NCBI RefSeq assembly: GCF_000002425.4
Contig: NC_037273.1
Coordinates: forward strand, 4,462,521-4,526,520
Direction of reading: 5' to 3'
Origin: Physcomitrium patens
Lineage: Eukaryota > Streptophyta > Bryopsida > Funariales > Funariaceae
Length of the DNA stretch: 64,000 bases
Shown one piece after another: positions 1-10,366 of this stretch. Both the position numbers and the translations under genes were made by a program. The notes below the pieces were generated by a model, which saw nothing but the letters and a program-made list of their open reading frames with translations, did no database searches and was not told where the DNA came from. The number at the start of each line of letters is the position of its first letter. Position 1 is the stretch's first letter.

Positions 1-264
1 TCCAGCTGCACAGGTCGTACCATCAAATTTCTCGGATAAGGCAATTCTTGGTTCTCTAGTGCTTACAGGGTGTTGTACAATTGGGGAAGGAACGTGATTT
101 GTTGTAGATGTTGAAGCAGCTCCGATCATCTCTATATCCCCACTTTCTGCTATTCTTGTTCTTTCCTGTGTTGGTGAATTGAGTTGATGCATCGCAAGCA
201 TTAACTCCCTCATTTGCTCTTGCATTTGTGCCATTGCACTCTTCATTTCAACAAGCTCTGCCAT
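1..264 (-). CDS. gag N-terminus of element L (partial)
   Basis: Reading from ATG at 264 to the window edge gives 88 codons without a stop, continuing beyond the edge. The first 40 residues are rich in Met, Gln and Glu with heptad-like spacing (MAELVEMKSAMAQMQEQMRE), suggesting a short coiled coil. The segment EKFDGT near the edge is the conserved start of the structured gag domain, also seen in elements G and H. This is the only retroelement gag N-terminus in the window with both an intact start codon and no stop among the minus-strand chromoviruses; element G has lost the ATG. Whether the rest is intact cannot be seen. Confidence 0.7.
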   Translation of the reverse strand, partial: MAELVEMKSAMAQMQEQMRELMLAMHQLNSPTQERTRIAESGDIEMIGAASTSTTNHVPSPIVQHPVSTREPRIALSEKFDGTTCAAG

Positions 265-442
265 AATGACACTAAGAAGAAAAATTTGTTTGATATTGCT
301 CAAGACAAAAGAAAAGAAAGACTTGATAACAAAGAAGATACTAAGAACAATATCAGTTTAGAAGTGGGTAATCCGCAAACTTCTAATACGCTTATGTCTT
401 GTCAAGAGAAAGGGGTAATGCACTATTACTCAAGAAAAACAA

Positions 443-453
443 AGCTCTGATAT
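443..453 (-). other. Displaced initiator-tRNA-like primer-binding site, element L
   Basis: On the minus strand the motif ATATCAGAGCT resembles the usual plant initiator-Met primer site TGGTATCAGAGC, with nine matching bases. It starts 22 nt inside the element rather than directly at the LTR. The same motif at nearly the same offset occurs in elements G, H and, with changes, F. Assignment as the primer site is an inference. Confidence 0.45.
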
Positions 454-475
454 TGTAAGTGTACTCTTGTCAATC

Positions 476-1027
476 TGTCAAGGACAAAGACTCGATGAGG
501 GAAAATATACACAAAAAGGCTATCTCGATATAATAAGTCAAAATATAAACAAGTAGGTATATTAAAAGGAAACTGGAATGGCTATTGCCACAAGACAAGA
601 AACTAAAGACTCTTCAACCTGGACTAGAAGCAAGAAAGGAGTTGATAAGAGTGAAGAAGCCTTCACTCTTGTCTCTATATATACTATCTAACTAGGGGCT
701 ATGTGGCGACGTTCTATAGGACCTCCAATATGTGTTGACTTTGTAGGATACATGCCTTGACTTACAAAGCAAGTTTTTCTACGTGTGGGCCACATAATTA
801 GCTTGATCTTCAAGCTAACAACATGTGTGGCACATGGCCAACTTGTTGACCACGTTTCTAATCCAAAAAGTCAATTAAAGACACCTATGAAGTCAAAGCA
901 GCATGTAAGAAGTTTCTAGGAAGCTTCCATATTAAATATTATAGAATTAGCTTACTTTTATCTACTTTTACTTACTTCTATCTATTTCTATATGTAATTA
1001 TTAGCTTACATGATTATGGCCGTGACA
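476..1027 (-). repeat. 5' LTR of element L (family A LTR)
   Basis: This 552-bp block begins TGTCA and ends TGACA and aligns along its whole length with the two 561-bp LTRs of element G. On the minus strand it contains a TATA box (675-684) followed by an inverted repeat (647-656 and 661-670, 10-bp perfect stem, 4-nt loop). Upstream there are two GAAnnTTC dimers separated by 3 bp. It is the promoter LTR of element L. Confidence 0.85.
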
Positions 1028-1229
1028 GGTAGAAGGCATGCAAATTGATGCGGTACGTGTCAAATCCCTTACTCTAGAAGAAAAAAAGCGACGTATGGAG
1101 GAAGGTCTAGACTTGTATTGCGGTGAAGAAGGCCTCAAAGTTGGAAAGTGCCCCATGAAGCAAAATCGACGTATTATCAAGACTAGGGGCGCATTTATTC
1201 AAGAAAACGAGGATGCTCAGCCACAATAG
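1028..1229 (+). pseudogene. gag C-terminus of element 1 with decayed zinc knuckle
   Basis: The reading frame resumes just after element L with the segment MQIDAVRVKSLTLEEKKR, which is conserved in elements G and H directly before the gag zinc knuckle. The knuckle reads C-Y-C-G-E-E-G-L-K-V-G-K-C, where the histidine of the CX2CX4HX4C pattern has become leucine. The frame ends in a stop at 1227-1229. The knuckle would normally bind the genomic RNA; here it has lost a metal ligand. Confidence 0.75.
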
Positions 1230-1234
1230 GAACC

Positions 1235-4200
1235 GTGCGGCTGGACAGTGAAATATCGCAAGAACATCCAGGTTCCTTTCTTTCCGCTCAATCTACCCTT
1301 TGTTTTACAATCCCTTTGCTTATTGGCCCTCAAAAACTGAAAATCTTAGCATTATTAGATTCAAGAGCATCTGCTTGTTTCTTAGATGAAGAATTTGCAA
1401 AGCATCATAAGATCCCTTTAGTACAAAAATCCAAACATGTCCACGTTGAGGTCATAGATGGACGACCTTTATTGTCTGGTAGTGTCACCCATAAATGAGA
1501 ACCTATAGAAGTGATGTTTAAGGACAATAGTAGTCATATTATTTTTAATATTATTAGAACTCCATCAAATCCTATTATTCTTGGTCTTTCTTGGTTGGAA
1601 AAGCATAATCCATCCATAGATTGGAAGTTGCGGAAGATGACCTTTTCCACAAAACCACCCAAGAGCAAGCCTAGTAAAAAACCCCAAATAGAGAAATCCT
1701 TATTTATTGGAGCAAGAGCGTTTATAAGATTGTCCAAGGGAGGCACACCGTTTGTCATTTATGCGGCTCCAACTACCATGGAGAAGATCTCGACAGCAAG
1801 TATACCGGAGCAATATAAGGATTTTAAAGACGTGTTTTAAAAGAAAAATACCGACATGCTACCGGAACACAAACCATATGATTGTGCCATAGACTTACAA
1901 GAAGGAGCTCAACCATCTTTTGGCCCAATCTACAATCTATCGCAGATAGAGTTGGCGGAGTTGCAGAAGTACATCGACGAGAATCTAGCCAAGAACTTCA
2001 TCCGTCATTCAAAATCGTCAGCTGGAGCACCCATCTTATTTGTGAAGAAGAAAGATGGTTCGTTGCGGATGTGCGTGGACTATTGAGGCCTCAACAAGAT
2101 AACAAAGAAGAATCGTTACCCGTTACCCTTGATTTTTGGTCTCTTAGAATAACTTGGACATGCAAGGATCTTTACAAAAATTGATCTAAGGAGAGCTTAC
2201 AACCTCGTACGAATGAACGAAGGAGATGAGTGGAAGACAGCGTTTTGTATAAGGTATCGCCATTTTGAATATAATGTCATGCCCTTTGGTCTTACCAACG
2301 CTCCAACGGTCTTTCAACATATGATGAATGATATTTTCCGAGAGTACCTTGACGATTTTTTTGTCATCTATTTGGATGATATTTTGATATTCTCCAAAAA
2401 TGACGAAGAGCATGAAAAACATGTTCGTTTGGTATTGGAGAAACTACGCGAGCAAGGACTATATGCCAAGTTGGAGAAGTGTTTATTTCACCAAATAGAG
2501 ATGGAGTTTCTGGGGTTCGTTGCGACTACAAAAGGCTTGAAGATGGATCCCAGGAAGTTAGAAGCAATCGTGTCCTGGGAGGTTCCGAAGACAGTTAGAG
2601 ACGTACAATGCTTTCTTGATTTTGCCAACTTCTATCAGAACTTTATCAAGAATTACTCTCAAATTGCTGCTCCTCTCACTCGGTTGAAATGCAAGGATAA
2701 GCTGGAATGGGGACCTCTAGCAGAGAAGGCGTTTCAAGACCTGAAGACCGCATTTACTACGGCTCCAATCTTGGTACATCCAGACTTTATAAAGGCCTTC
2801 TATTTAGAAACTGATGCTTCGGATTTTGCTTTGGGAGCTATACTTTCACAAATGAGAGAAGATAAGAAGATCCATCTAGTTGCATTCTATTCTCGAAAGT
2901 TCTCTACTGCTGAAATCAAATATGAGATCCACGATAAAGAACTTCTTGCTATAGTGGATTCTTTCCAAGAATGGCATCACTTTCTTGAAGGAGCTGCACA
3001 TTCAGTGACCGTATACACAAATCACAAGAATTTGGAGTATTTCATGTCGGCTTGAGTTCTAAATCGATGTCAAGCTCGATGGAGTATGTTGCTATTTAGG
3101 TTCGATTTTATTATCACTTATCGACCTGGAAAGCAGCAAGGACTATCTGATGCCTTATCGAGGAGATCGTATCTTATATCAAAGGCTGGAGAAGCAGCGT
3201 TTGATCAACAATGTACGACATTGTTGAAGCCATAGCAATTTCAGCTTTGCGCTACTATTATGCCAATTGATGCTGACTTCCTGAATCAGGTACGTGCCGT
3301 AACCATTGAAGATTCAGTAGCCATTGATATTAAGCAGCGTGCCAATGACGACAAGTTCAAGGTGGAGGGAGATCTTTTATACTTTGAAGAGCGGTTGTAT
3401 ATCCCAAAAGGACCAATACGACTCCGAGTTCTTCAATCTCGCCACGATTTTCCAGCTGCGGGACATTTTGGATTCAACAAGACCTTGGAGCTTATTTCTC
3501 GAGATTTTTGGTGGTTCCAAATGTGGAAGCATGTGAAAGATTTTGTCCTCTCCTGCGACATCTGTTCAAGATCCAAGAATCCTCGGCATCATCCTTATGG
3601 ACTCCTACAGCCATTGTTGATTCCACGTCGACCATGGTCTTCAATTTCCATGGACTTCATCACGGACCTGCCATCATCGAACTCATTTGACAACATCTTT
3701 GTCGTGGTAGATCGACTTACAAAAATGGCACACTTTGTCCCTTGCAAGAAGACATCATCCACTGAAGTCACAGCAAGGCTTTTTCTCAATAATGTATATC
3801 GATATCATGGACTACCAGATGATATCGTATCAGATCGAGGAACCCAGTTCGTATCAAAGTTTTGGAGATCTCTCTTTGAGATACTGAAGGTGGATATGAA
3901 GCTTTCTTTGGCTTTTCATCTTCAAACTGACAGTCAAACGAAACGGGTGAATCAAATCTTAGAACAATACTTACGATGCAGCATCAATTATGAGCAAGAC
4001 GATTGGACCACATATCTACCGCTAGCCGAGTTTGCATATAACAACACCCTCTATGCGTCGACTCAATACACACCATTCTTTTCCAACTATGGGTATCATC
4101 CAAAGCTTGATTTATTGAGTCCATCAACAAATAACAATCCAGCAGCTGAAGGATTTGCGAAACAACTATGAGAGCTTCAAAATACGTTGAAGCTTCAATT

Positions 4201-4660
4201 ACAATCCGCTCAAGAATCCTACAAGGCATCTGCAGACAGATTTCGGAATCAAGCACCTACTTTCAAAATTGGAGATAAAGCATGGCTTCTTCGATGGAAT
4301 ATCAAGACCAAGCGACTATGTGATAAGTTGGACTATCGAAGATTGGGACCATTTATCATCCAAAAGCAAATTAATCCAGTGGCGTACCATCTGGAATTAC
4401 CAGTTTCTATGAGGGTACATCTAGTCTTTCATGTTTCTTTGTTGGAGCCTTATCGAGAGTCATCTTTTCTTGGAAGAGTGCAATGTCCGCCACCTAGTAT
4501 TGAAATCGAGAACCACGAGGAATACGAGGTTGAAAAGATGCTGGATTCTCGGCGAAGGTGGGGCAAGTTGGAATATCTTGTTCATTGGTGCAGCAAGGAC
4601 ATTAATGAGCGAACGTGGGAGCCAGCTGAAAATCTCACCAATGCGCCACAAAAGGTATAG
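1235..4660 (+). pseudogene. pol of element 1: protease, RT, RNase H, integrase, chromodomain (broken)
   Basis: Protease region at about 1340-1490 (LLDSRASACFLDEEF, the active-site D-S-G changed to D-S-R). RT fingers at 1856-2086 and palm at 2213-2700 with the catalytic box YLDD intact at 2369-2380. RNase H from about 2790 (LETDASDFALGAIL). Integrase at 3260-4171: zinc-finger Cys pair in SCDICSRSK, then the D, D, E core (SMDFITDLP, SDRGTQFVSKFW). Chromodomain at about 4520-4660 (VEKMLDSRRRWGKLEYLVHW and WEPAENL). Stops include TGA 1496, TAA 1838, TGA 2084, TGA 3053, TAG 3233 and TGA 4169, with a frame change between about 2100 and 2213. A chromodomain usually directs integration toward modified chromatin. 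Confidence 0.85.
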
Positions 4661-4839
4661 GAGTTTCATCAACAACATCCTCATAAACCTAAGCCGATTC
4701 GACAATAGCTTCTTTCTGAAGCTTGCTCACCTAAGAATATAAGAAAAAGAAAGAGCACCACCAAAATTCGTAGTTGATGTAGTTATTTTCTCCAAGATAA
4801 AATAGAATTTTTTCAGTAGCCATAGTTTGGTCTTTTGAT

Positions 4840-5193
4840 ATGGATAGCCAAGAAATAGATACTATGCTAGTCAGATTATCTCAACCAATTAGTTCACGAA
4901 GGCGACCCCGAGATGAAGAACCACCTGTACCACGACGACGACGGAGGATACTAAGTAACGGATCACTGGTGATTGTATTTGAGTCCGAGCCTGCTTACGA
5001 TGGTCAACCAGAAGGCATATTTGCAGGATAATTTCACAATGAAGATACGGAAGTTCATGCTTGGTCAGAAGTTGAAGGAGTAGGCCACTACCGTTGGCTT
5101 CAAGGGCCGATGAACCACTTACCTCGTGAACAACAGTTGGAGTTCATAGCAGACGTTATGCGACAGATCTTCATTTTCTTGCGTTGGTACTGA
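4840..5193 (+). pseudogene. Third ORF downstream of the chromodomain (ORF3), element 1
   Basis: An ATG (MDSQEIDT) opens a 117-codon frame that ends at TGA 5191-5193 with one internal TAA at 5029-5031. The N-terminal third is strongly basic (RRRPRDEEPP then PRRRRR). The C-terminal half carries EVEGVGHYRWLQGPMNHL followed by REQQLEFIAD. The same core is present in the same place, between chromodomain and 3' LTR, in elements H and G. I do not recognise the family. It could be the former C-terminus of the polyprotein or a separate protein; it has its own Met at the same place in 1 and H. No signal peptide or membrane segment is visible. Confidence 0.6.
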
Positions 5194-5225
5194 TTGACAA
5201 CATTGCTTCTCAGAGACCTCGAAGC

Positions 5226-5240
5226 TAAAGGAGGGGGTGA
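5226..5240 (+). other. Polypurine tract of element 1
   Basis: A run of purines (AAAGGAGGGGG, then TGA) ends directly at the start of the 3' LTR, which is the expected place for the plus-strand primer of LTR retroelements. Confidence 0.75.
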
Positions 5241-5380
5241 TGTTAGGGACATAGTCCTTAGAACCTTCTAGAGACAAGTTTCTAGAACCTTTTAGAAGCA
5301 AGTCTCTGGAACCTTTTAGAAGCTTCTTAGTTAGTAGAAGTTGTTAGGGATATAGTCCGTAGAACCTTCTAGAGATAAGT

Positions 5381-5427
5381 TTCTAGAACCTTCTAGAAGC
5401 AAGTCTCTGGAACCTTCTAGAAGCTTC
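5381..5427 (+). promoter_or_regulatory. Heat-shock-element array in the element 1 LTR
   Basis: Two separate runs of four contiguous alternating 5-bp units occur: TTCtaGAAccTTCtaGAA at 5381-5398 and GAAccTTCtaGAAgcTTC at 5410-5427. This is the exact geometry bound by heat-shock factor trimers. Further GAA/TTC units occur in the first duplicated copy (5261-5326, one mismatch per run) and at 5450-5457. The TATA box is about 40 bp downstream, a workable promoter spacing. Heat induction itself is inferred, not shown. Confidence 0.65.
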
Positions 5428-5468
5428 TTAGTTGATAGAAGTTACTTGAGAAGCTTCCTAAATAGGAG

Positions 5469-5508
5469 TATATATTGGAATCGAGGCTGAAGAGTTCTTC
5501 AGTCTCGA
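5469..5508 (+). promoter_or_regulatory. TATA box followed by an inverted repeat, element 1 LTR
   Basis: TATATATT at 5469-5476 is followed 4 nt later by an inverted repeat of 13 bp (5481-5493 with 5496-5508), with one G-T pair. The same TATA-plus-inverted-repeat layout occurs in the other chromovirus LTRs of this window with different sequences. Confidence 0.55.
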
Positions 5509-5637
5509 CAACACATCTCTTGGAGCTGTAGCTCACCTCTCTGGTGTTGTTCTTATATTCATCTGATTAATCTAGTTCTTACCAGTTCTTCTTGAACTTC
5601 TTGGTAGATATCAAGTCTTTATTCTGTGTCCGTGACA

Positions 5638-8343
5638 TTTAATTATGCCTTTATTATTGCATGTAGCTTTAATAAATAAATTGTTGAATCTATTGCCATA
5701 AGATTATCAATTTTTAAAATATCAAAAGTATCATATCATAGATGATAATCATAGTTGGCAAAGAAAGATATTTTTTGAATAGAAGAATGTATCAAATTAT
5801 TATACACAAACTTTGTCAATGACAAAAGAGTTGTTTAATCATCTTAATGATAATTAATAGTATATCTCAAATACTACTCTAGAATTTGATTCATCCGTTT
5901 TGTTTGTCCATTAGTCTGAGGATAAAAAGCTAAAGAGAGCTTTATATCTATCTTTAATAAATTAAAGGAGATTTTTTAAAATCTTAATATAGATTAAGTC
6001 TTCTTATCTAATATAATTTCTTTTGGTAATCTATAATAGTAATAGATATTATTAAAAAAAAAACTTAGTCATTTCTTCACTTGTGATAGATTTTGTACAT
6101 GGTATAAAATGTGCCATCATAATAAAACAATCTACTATCACAAATATAAAATCATACAAATTTGAGATTCAAAAATCTATAATAAAATGTATAGAAACAA
6201 AAGACTATAGTTGTTTCAAAATAAGTAATGGCTAAAAAAGTCTATAAGGTCGATAACAAAGAGTTTTGGATCTTGAACAAATATCACATGATTATATAAA
6301 GTATTTGAGTGCCTTTTACATTTGAGGCCACCAAAAATTTCTATATATTAGCTCAAAATTCTTATTGTATCCAATATGTTTGGTTGCTAAAAAATCATGA
6401 TAAACTTGAAGAACACCTAATTGTGCTTTGCCTTTTGAAACATATAGTTATTCTTCAAAGTAGAATAGATTATTTTTAAAATTAAACTTAGAAGTATCAT
6501 GAAGCTTAGAAGAATTATTCTTAATATCATAAACAAGAGAAGCAAAAAACATACTTGATTGAATTTGCTTGATAAAGATTGAATCAATAGTCAATGTTGA
6601 TTTTATTACTTGAAAATGAAAATGCTCTAGCTTCAAGAATTTTTTTCTTTATTGATCAAAATTTATATTTTTATTTATTTATTTATTTATTTTGTACAAG
6701 ACAAGAACATCTAAAAAGGAAATTTGATAGATCTTATTATTTTTTTAGATCTATAGGTGATCTTGAAATCAAACCTTAGTAAAGACATACTCTAACGGAC
6801 TTGGCAAAAATTCAAAACATGTGCTAATATGAAGTATTTGAGGTTCTTTTAATTCATATATATAATAATTAGACTAAAAGTACTTGGTAGATAATAACGC
6901 CATTTTTGAAATGAATCCATAATTACAATAAGCTCTTTATTATGGAACTTATAATTAATCTCAGTTACTAAATATTTCTTGAAATGAAATAAAATTAGAT
7001 AGAATTTATCATCTACTCCTATTTATGATAAAACAATATCTAAAGCAAAGTTTGATGCATCTTTTTCCATAAAAAATACTTTAAAAAAATTGATGCAACA
7101 CAAAATTGGTGTAAAAATAAATGCTCTCTATCACGCTTCAAAAGATGTTTTTGCTTCTTTGCTCCACTTAAGTTTGTCTTTATATGTCAAACGTCTAAAA
7201 AGAGTTACAACTTAAGAAAAGTTCTTCATGAAGATTTGATAATAATTCACAAATCTCAAAAAATATTACATATTTTTGACGATTTTTGAGACCTTCTAAT
7301 CTATGATAGTTTGGATTTTCTTAGGATCCATCATTGAAAATGATGTAACCTAAAAAATCAATTTGAGTAATACAAAATACATACTTTTCTATCTTTGCAT
7401 ATAATCTTGCATGTCTAAGTTTTTGTAACACGTGACGAACTTGAAGTTCATATTTTTTTATATTCTTAGAATAGATTAGAATATCATCTAAATAATAGAC
7501 AACAAGATTATCAAGAAACTCACAAAAGACATCATTCATAAGATGTTGAATAGAAATTGGTGCATTTGTGAGTCCAAAAGGCATGACATCATATTCAAAA
7601 TATCCATTTTTAATTCAAAAAACAATCTTCTATTCATATCTTTTTTTAATGCGGACTAGGTTGTATGCTCCTATTAGATTTATTTTAATATAGATCTTTC
7701 TTTGATTAAATTGATCAAGAAGTATTAAAATCAAAAATAAGAAATATCTATTTTTTATAATGATCTTGTTAAGTCTTCGATATTCTACACTCATCTATAA
7801 AGGCCCATCTTTTTTCCTTACAAATAAGATAAGAACTCATGTTGGAGATTTTGAATAGCATATTAAGTTTTTAGCCAAGTTCTCATTAATGTACTCTTTT
7901 AGTGCAACCAATTCATTTTACAATAAGTTTTAAATTGGTCCAAATGGTGGTTGAGCTCTTTCTTATAGATCAATTATATAATCATAGCATTGATGCTCTA
8001 CAAGAATATTTGTATTTTTTTTTAAAAATATCTTTAAAATCTTAATATTGGCTAGAAATACAACTTGACATCTTTCTATCATCAGAAATAGATGTGATAT
8101 ACATAGAAAAAGATGGCCCTTCTTTTGTTGCATGCATGAAAGCTCTTACATCTATTAGTAATGGTTTGATTGTACTAGGCTTATCTATTTCTATTTTACT
8201 ATTAGAATTTTGGCTTAAATTATAAGAAAAGTTAAATTTATGAAAAATCTAATTTATCTAAAGATTATATCTTTTTAACTATGATAATCTTAAAATAATC
8301 CAATTAGAGGGAGATCTTATCATATTAAATATTACTACATTAT
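5638..8343 (-). pseudogene. pol remnant of old gypsy element A (left segment)
   Basis: On the minus strand this aligns through its length with the pol of element G, from the protease region (about 8150-8343) through RT (7321-7584, MPFGLTNAPISIQHLMNDV and YYLDDILIYSKN) and integrase (about 5900-6450) to just past the integrase core at 5638, where element 1 interrupts it. It is much more AT-rich than G and most differences from G are transitions, so it is the oldest chromovirus copy here. Nothing in it is translatable over more than about 90 codons. The rest of its 3' end must lie to the left of the window. Confidence 0.8.
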
Positions 8344-8955
8344 TTTTCTTCTCACTGTGTTCAAGGTTCGATATATCAAAGCAATTGAACTAATAGACAT
8401 CGATTCGAACATAGAAAAAGTCTGGTTATATGAATTGGGTCTGTTAGTATCACAATTGACTCTACTCTGGCTATCTGAAATCAATTATCAACTAGAAAAC
8501 ACCAAGGCTTACTACTTCCATCTTAATTCAATCCATAATCCATTATACAACTATTAATTCAACAATACTTCCATATTCTTATCTGTTCATCTTCCACTTA
8601 CTCTCTTTGTGGTTTATGAATATTCAATTACTAATCTTTAGCTTACCTATTATATTCAGTTTCTCAATTCATCACATGGAATTCAATATCTCAGCTTACG
8701 ATTCTCACAGTCTGGCTCTCGGCTTATGACTCTCATAATCTGGCTCTGATCTCTCTTTCCTCAACCTATTTATCCTACCAAAAAAATAATCCATTGGCCA
8801 GCAGACTCCAAAGATTATGACCCTTTGAATTCTTAACCATTTATTTCACATACAACCTATTGTTATCAACTAAACTACCTAACCATAAGTCTAATTCTCA
8901 AGGTTATCGATAACCAATCAGTAACTTACCACAAAGTTTATTTATCTATTCTACA
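8344..8955 (-). repeat. 3' LTR of element C
   Basis: About 612 bp, aligned along its length with 14111-14695. Its outer terminus is decayed (TTTT instead of TGTT), while the inner terminus ends CTACA. A purine-rich stretch (AGGAGTAAAG on the minus strand, about 8961-8972) sits next to its inner end, as expected for a polypurine tract. Confidence 0.8.
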
Positions 8956-9030
8956 TAGCTTTACTCCTAATTATGCAGCATCCTCGTAAACACACAATTG
9001 TTACCTATCTAAAAACTACTTAACAAAACT

Positions 9031-9312
9031 CTACAAAGGTATTATTTCTTCTGGTCCACCCAATTGATCATTTCTTGCATTATCGAATGTGCGTTCTACC
9101 AAATTTGGTTCCAATTCCAAATCTTCTTCCTCCTCCAATCCTTCAATTGACTCCATCCTCAACTGGTTTGATAGATCTTCATTATACACTCCCAATTCAC
9201 AAACTTGAGCTTCCAGTTTCAAGATCTGGACATCCCGAAGTTCCAATTGTTGCTCCTGCTGACTCATACATTCCAGAACATCTTCAATCAATACTTGTGT
9301 CCAGCTCCTCAC
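9031..9312 (-). CDS. Coiled-coil ORF near the 3' end of element C
   Basis: An open frame of 93 codons lies between the deleted pol and the 3' LTR. Residues 17-52 (QQEQQLELRDVQILKLEAQV onwards) have regular Leu/Val/Ile spacing typical of a coiled coil, followed by an acidic stretch (EGLEEEEDLELEP). It may be the C-terminal end of the polyprotein left behind after the pol deletion, or a separate small protein. I do not recognise a family. It is free of stops, unlike its surroundings. Confidence 0.45.
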   Translation of the reverse strand: MRSWTQVLIEDVLECMSQQEQQLELRDVQILKLEAQVCELGVYNEDLSNQLRMESIEGLEEEEDLELEPNLVERTFDNARNDQLGGPEEIIPL

Positions 9313-9479
9313 TATTAACTCTTAACTGGAACTACTATTCTTGAAAATACAAGAAATATAAAAAAATAGTACTCCAACCAACCCAAAACAACAACACAGA
9401 ATGACTTTAACTGGTGTTCCACTCCTATTCTTTTACAATCTGGTGATAATGACAACATGTTACCCATACTGTCTGTGAA

Positions 9480-9835
9480 AGGTAATGGGAAGTAATCTTT
9501 CTTGGTGGCCGCACTAAGTTTTCGAAAATCTTGACAAATTCAGATTTTTTTTTTTTTTTTTATACAATCATGATTGAAGAAACCCACTCATTATTTGGTA
9601 TCGGATAAATAAAACCAACTGCAAGAAGCTTGTCCAATTCCTCCTTCATTATGAAAGAATATTTAGGATTAAGGTGATGTTGCCTTTGGCATACTGGTGT
9701 AGCGTTCTCCTCCAATATAATTCAATGCTCACAAACTTCAGCTAGAATTTCTTTCAAATCTGCATACGACCATGTTTTATGTGTTAAAAAGTAATCCACC
9801 CAAATTTCTTTCTCCTTACCTTTTATACCGTTATA
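9480..9835 (-). pseudogene. Truncated RT N-terminus of element C
   Basis: On the minus strand the segment CQRQHHLNPKYSFIMKEELD followed by GFIYPIPNNEWVSSI is the fingers region of a gypsy-type reverse transcriptase. It then breaks off in a poly-A/T run near 9545-9560, and no palm, RNase H or integrase follows. Element C therefore cannot reverse transcribe itself. Confidence 0.65.
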
Positions 9836-10366
9836 AATCTGAATGATTTGGACAGCCTCTCTTGTACCTAAATTAATTGGTTGACATCATGGAATTTCAG
9901 GAGTCTCTAGAATAATATTCTGCTCAATTCTAGAATCTTTCATAAAATCTGACAAATTAGAACTTTCCAACTCCAGTTCCATAGCACTAATGTGATTAAC
10001 ATCATGTCTATTCATCCAATATGCAATCATATGATCAGAATCGTCAATAACATCTGGAGGAATTATGAACTCTTTCGATGCCCTGCACTGGTAGTTCATT
10101 CTAGTGTGTTCGACAACTTACCTTATATCAGTATAAATTAGAACAGGTATACTAATTTCTTCTTTTGTAGACTCATCTTCACAATCCGACGTGAATTCTC
10201 AACTGACAACTTGAGTTTCTTTGTGATATTGGATAGGGTACATTTGAAGCACAATTTTATCATTACCTTTTTCAATTGTCAATATACCATGGCCCTAGTC
10301 ATTTCGAGCTTTAGCTTGATACAATCACGGTCGCTTCAATAAAATTGGGTATGACAATATAGTGCT

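Larger units (their letters stand above)
1..1027 (-). mobile_element. 5' part of a Ty3/gypsy chromovirus (element L), cut by the window edge
   Basis: The sequence matches, in the same order, the gag start, primer-site region and LTR of the complete element at 55972-62362. On the minus strand it reads LTR (476-1027), leader, then gag running off the left edge. Its right end (CGTGACA) abuts sequence that continues as the gag of a plus-strand element at 1028, so L was inserted into that gag. The other LTR and the second copy of the target site lie outside the window. Similarity to element G in coding and LTR sequence is high, so this is one of the younger insertions here. Confidence 0.85.
1028..5637 (+). 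mobile_element. Ty3/gypsy chromovirus element 1, 3' portion
   Basis: Plus-strand order: end of gag, protease, reverse transcriptase, RNase H, integrase, chromodomain, a third ORF, polypurine tract and 3' LTR. The 5' portion lies to the left of the window, beyond the inserted element L. The 3' LTR ends at 5637, immediately followed by the C-terminal integrase region of element A on the opposite strand, so element 1 was inserted into A. The coding region carries several stops and at least one frameshift, so it is not autonomous. Confidence 0.88.
5241..5637 (+). repeat. 3' LTR of element 1, with a 101-bp internal tandem duplication
   Basis: The 397-bp LTR runs from TGTTAGGG to CGTGACA. Its first 101 bp (5241-5341) are repeated directly at 5342-5442 with few differences, so the U3 promoter region is doubled. 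A TATA box lies at 5469-5476 and an inverted repeat at 5481-5508. The LTRs of element H are related but lack the duplication. Confidence 0.85.

Noticed and set aside
4840..5193. ORF3 as an envelope gene
   Set aside because: No signal peptide, membrane segment or Cys-rich ectodomain is visible; only the genomic position resembles env.
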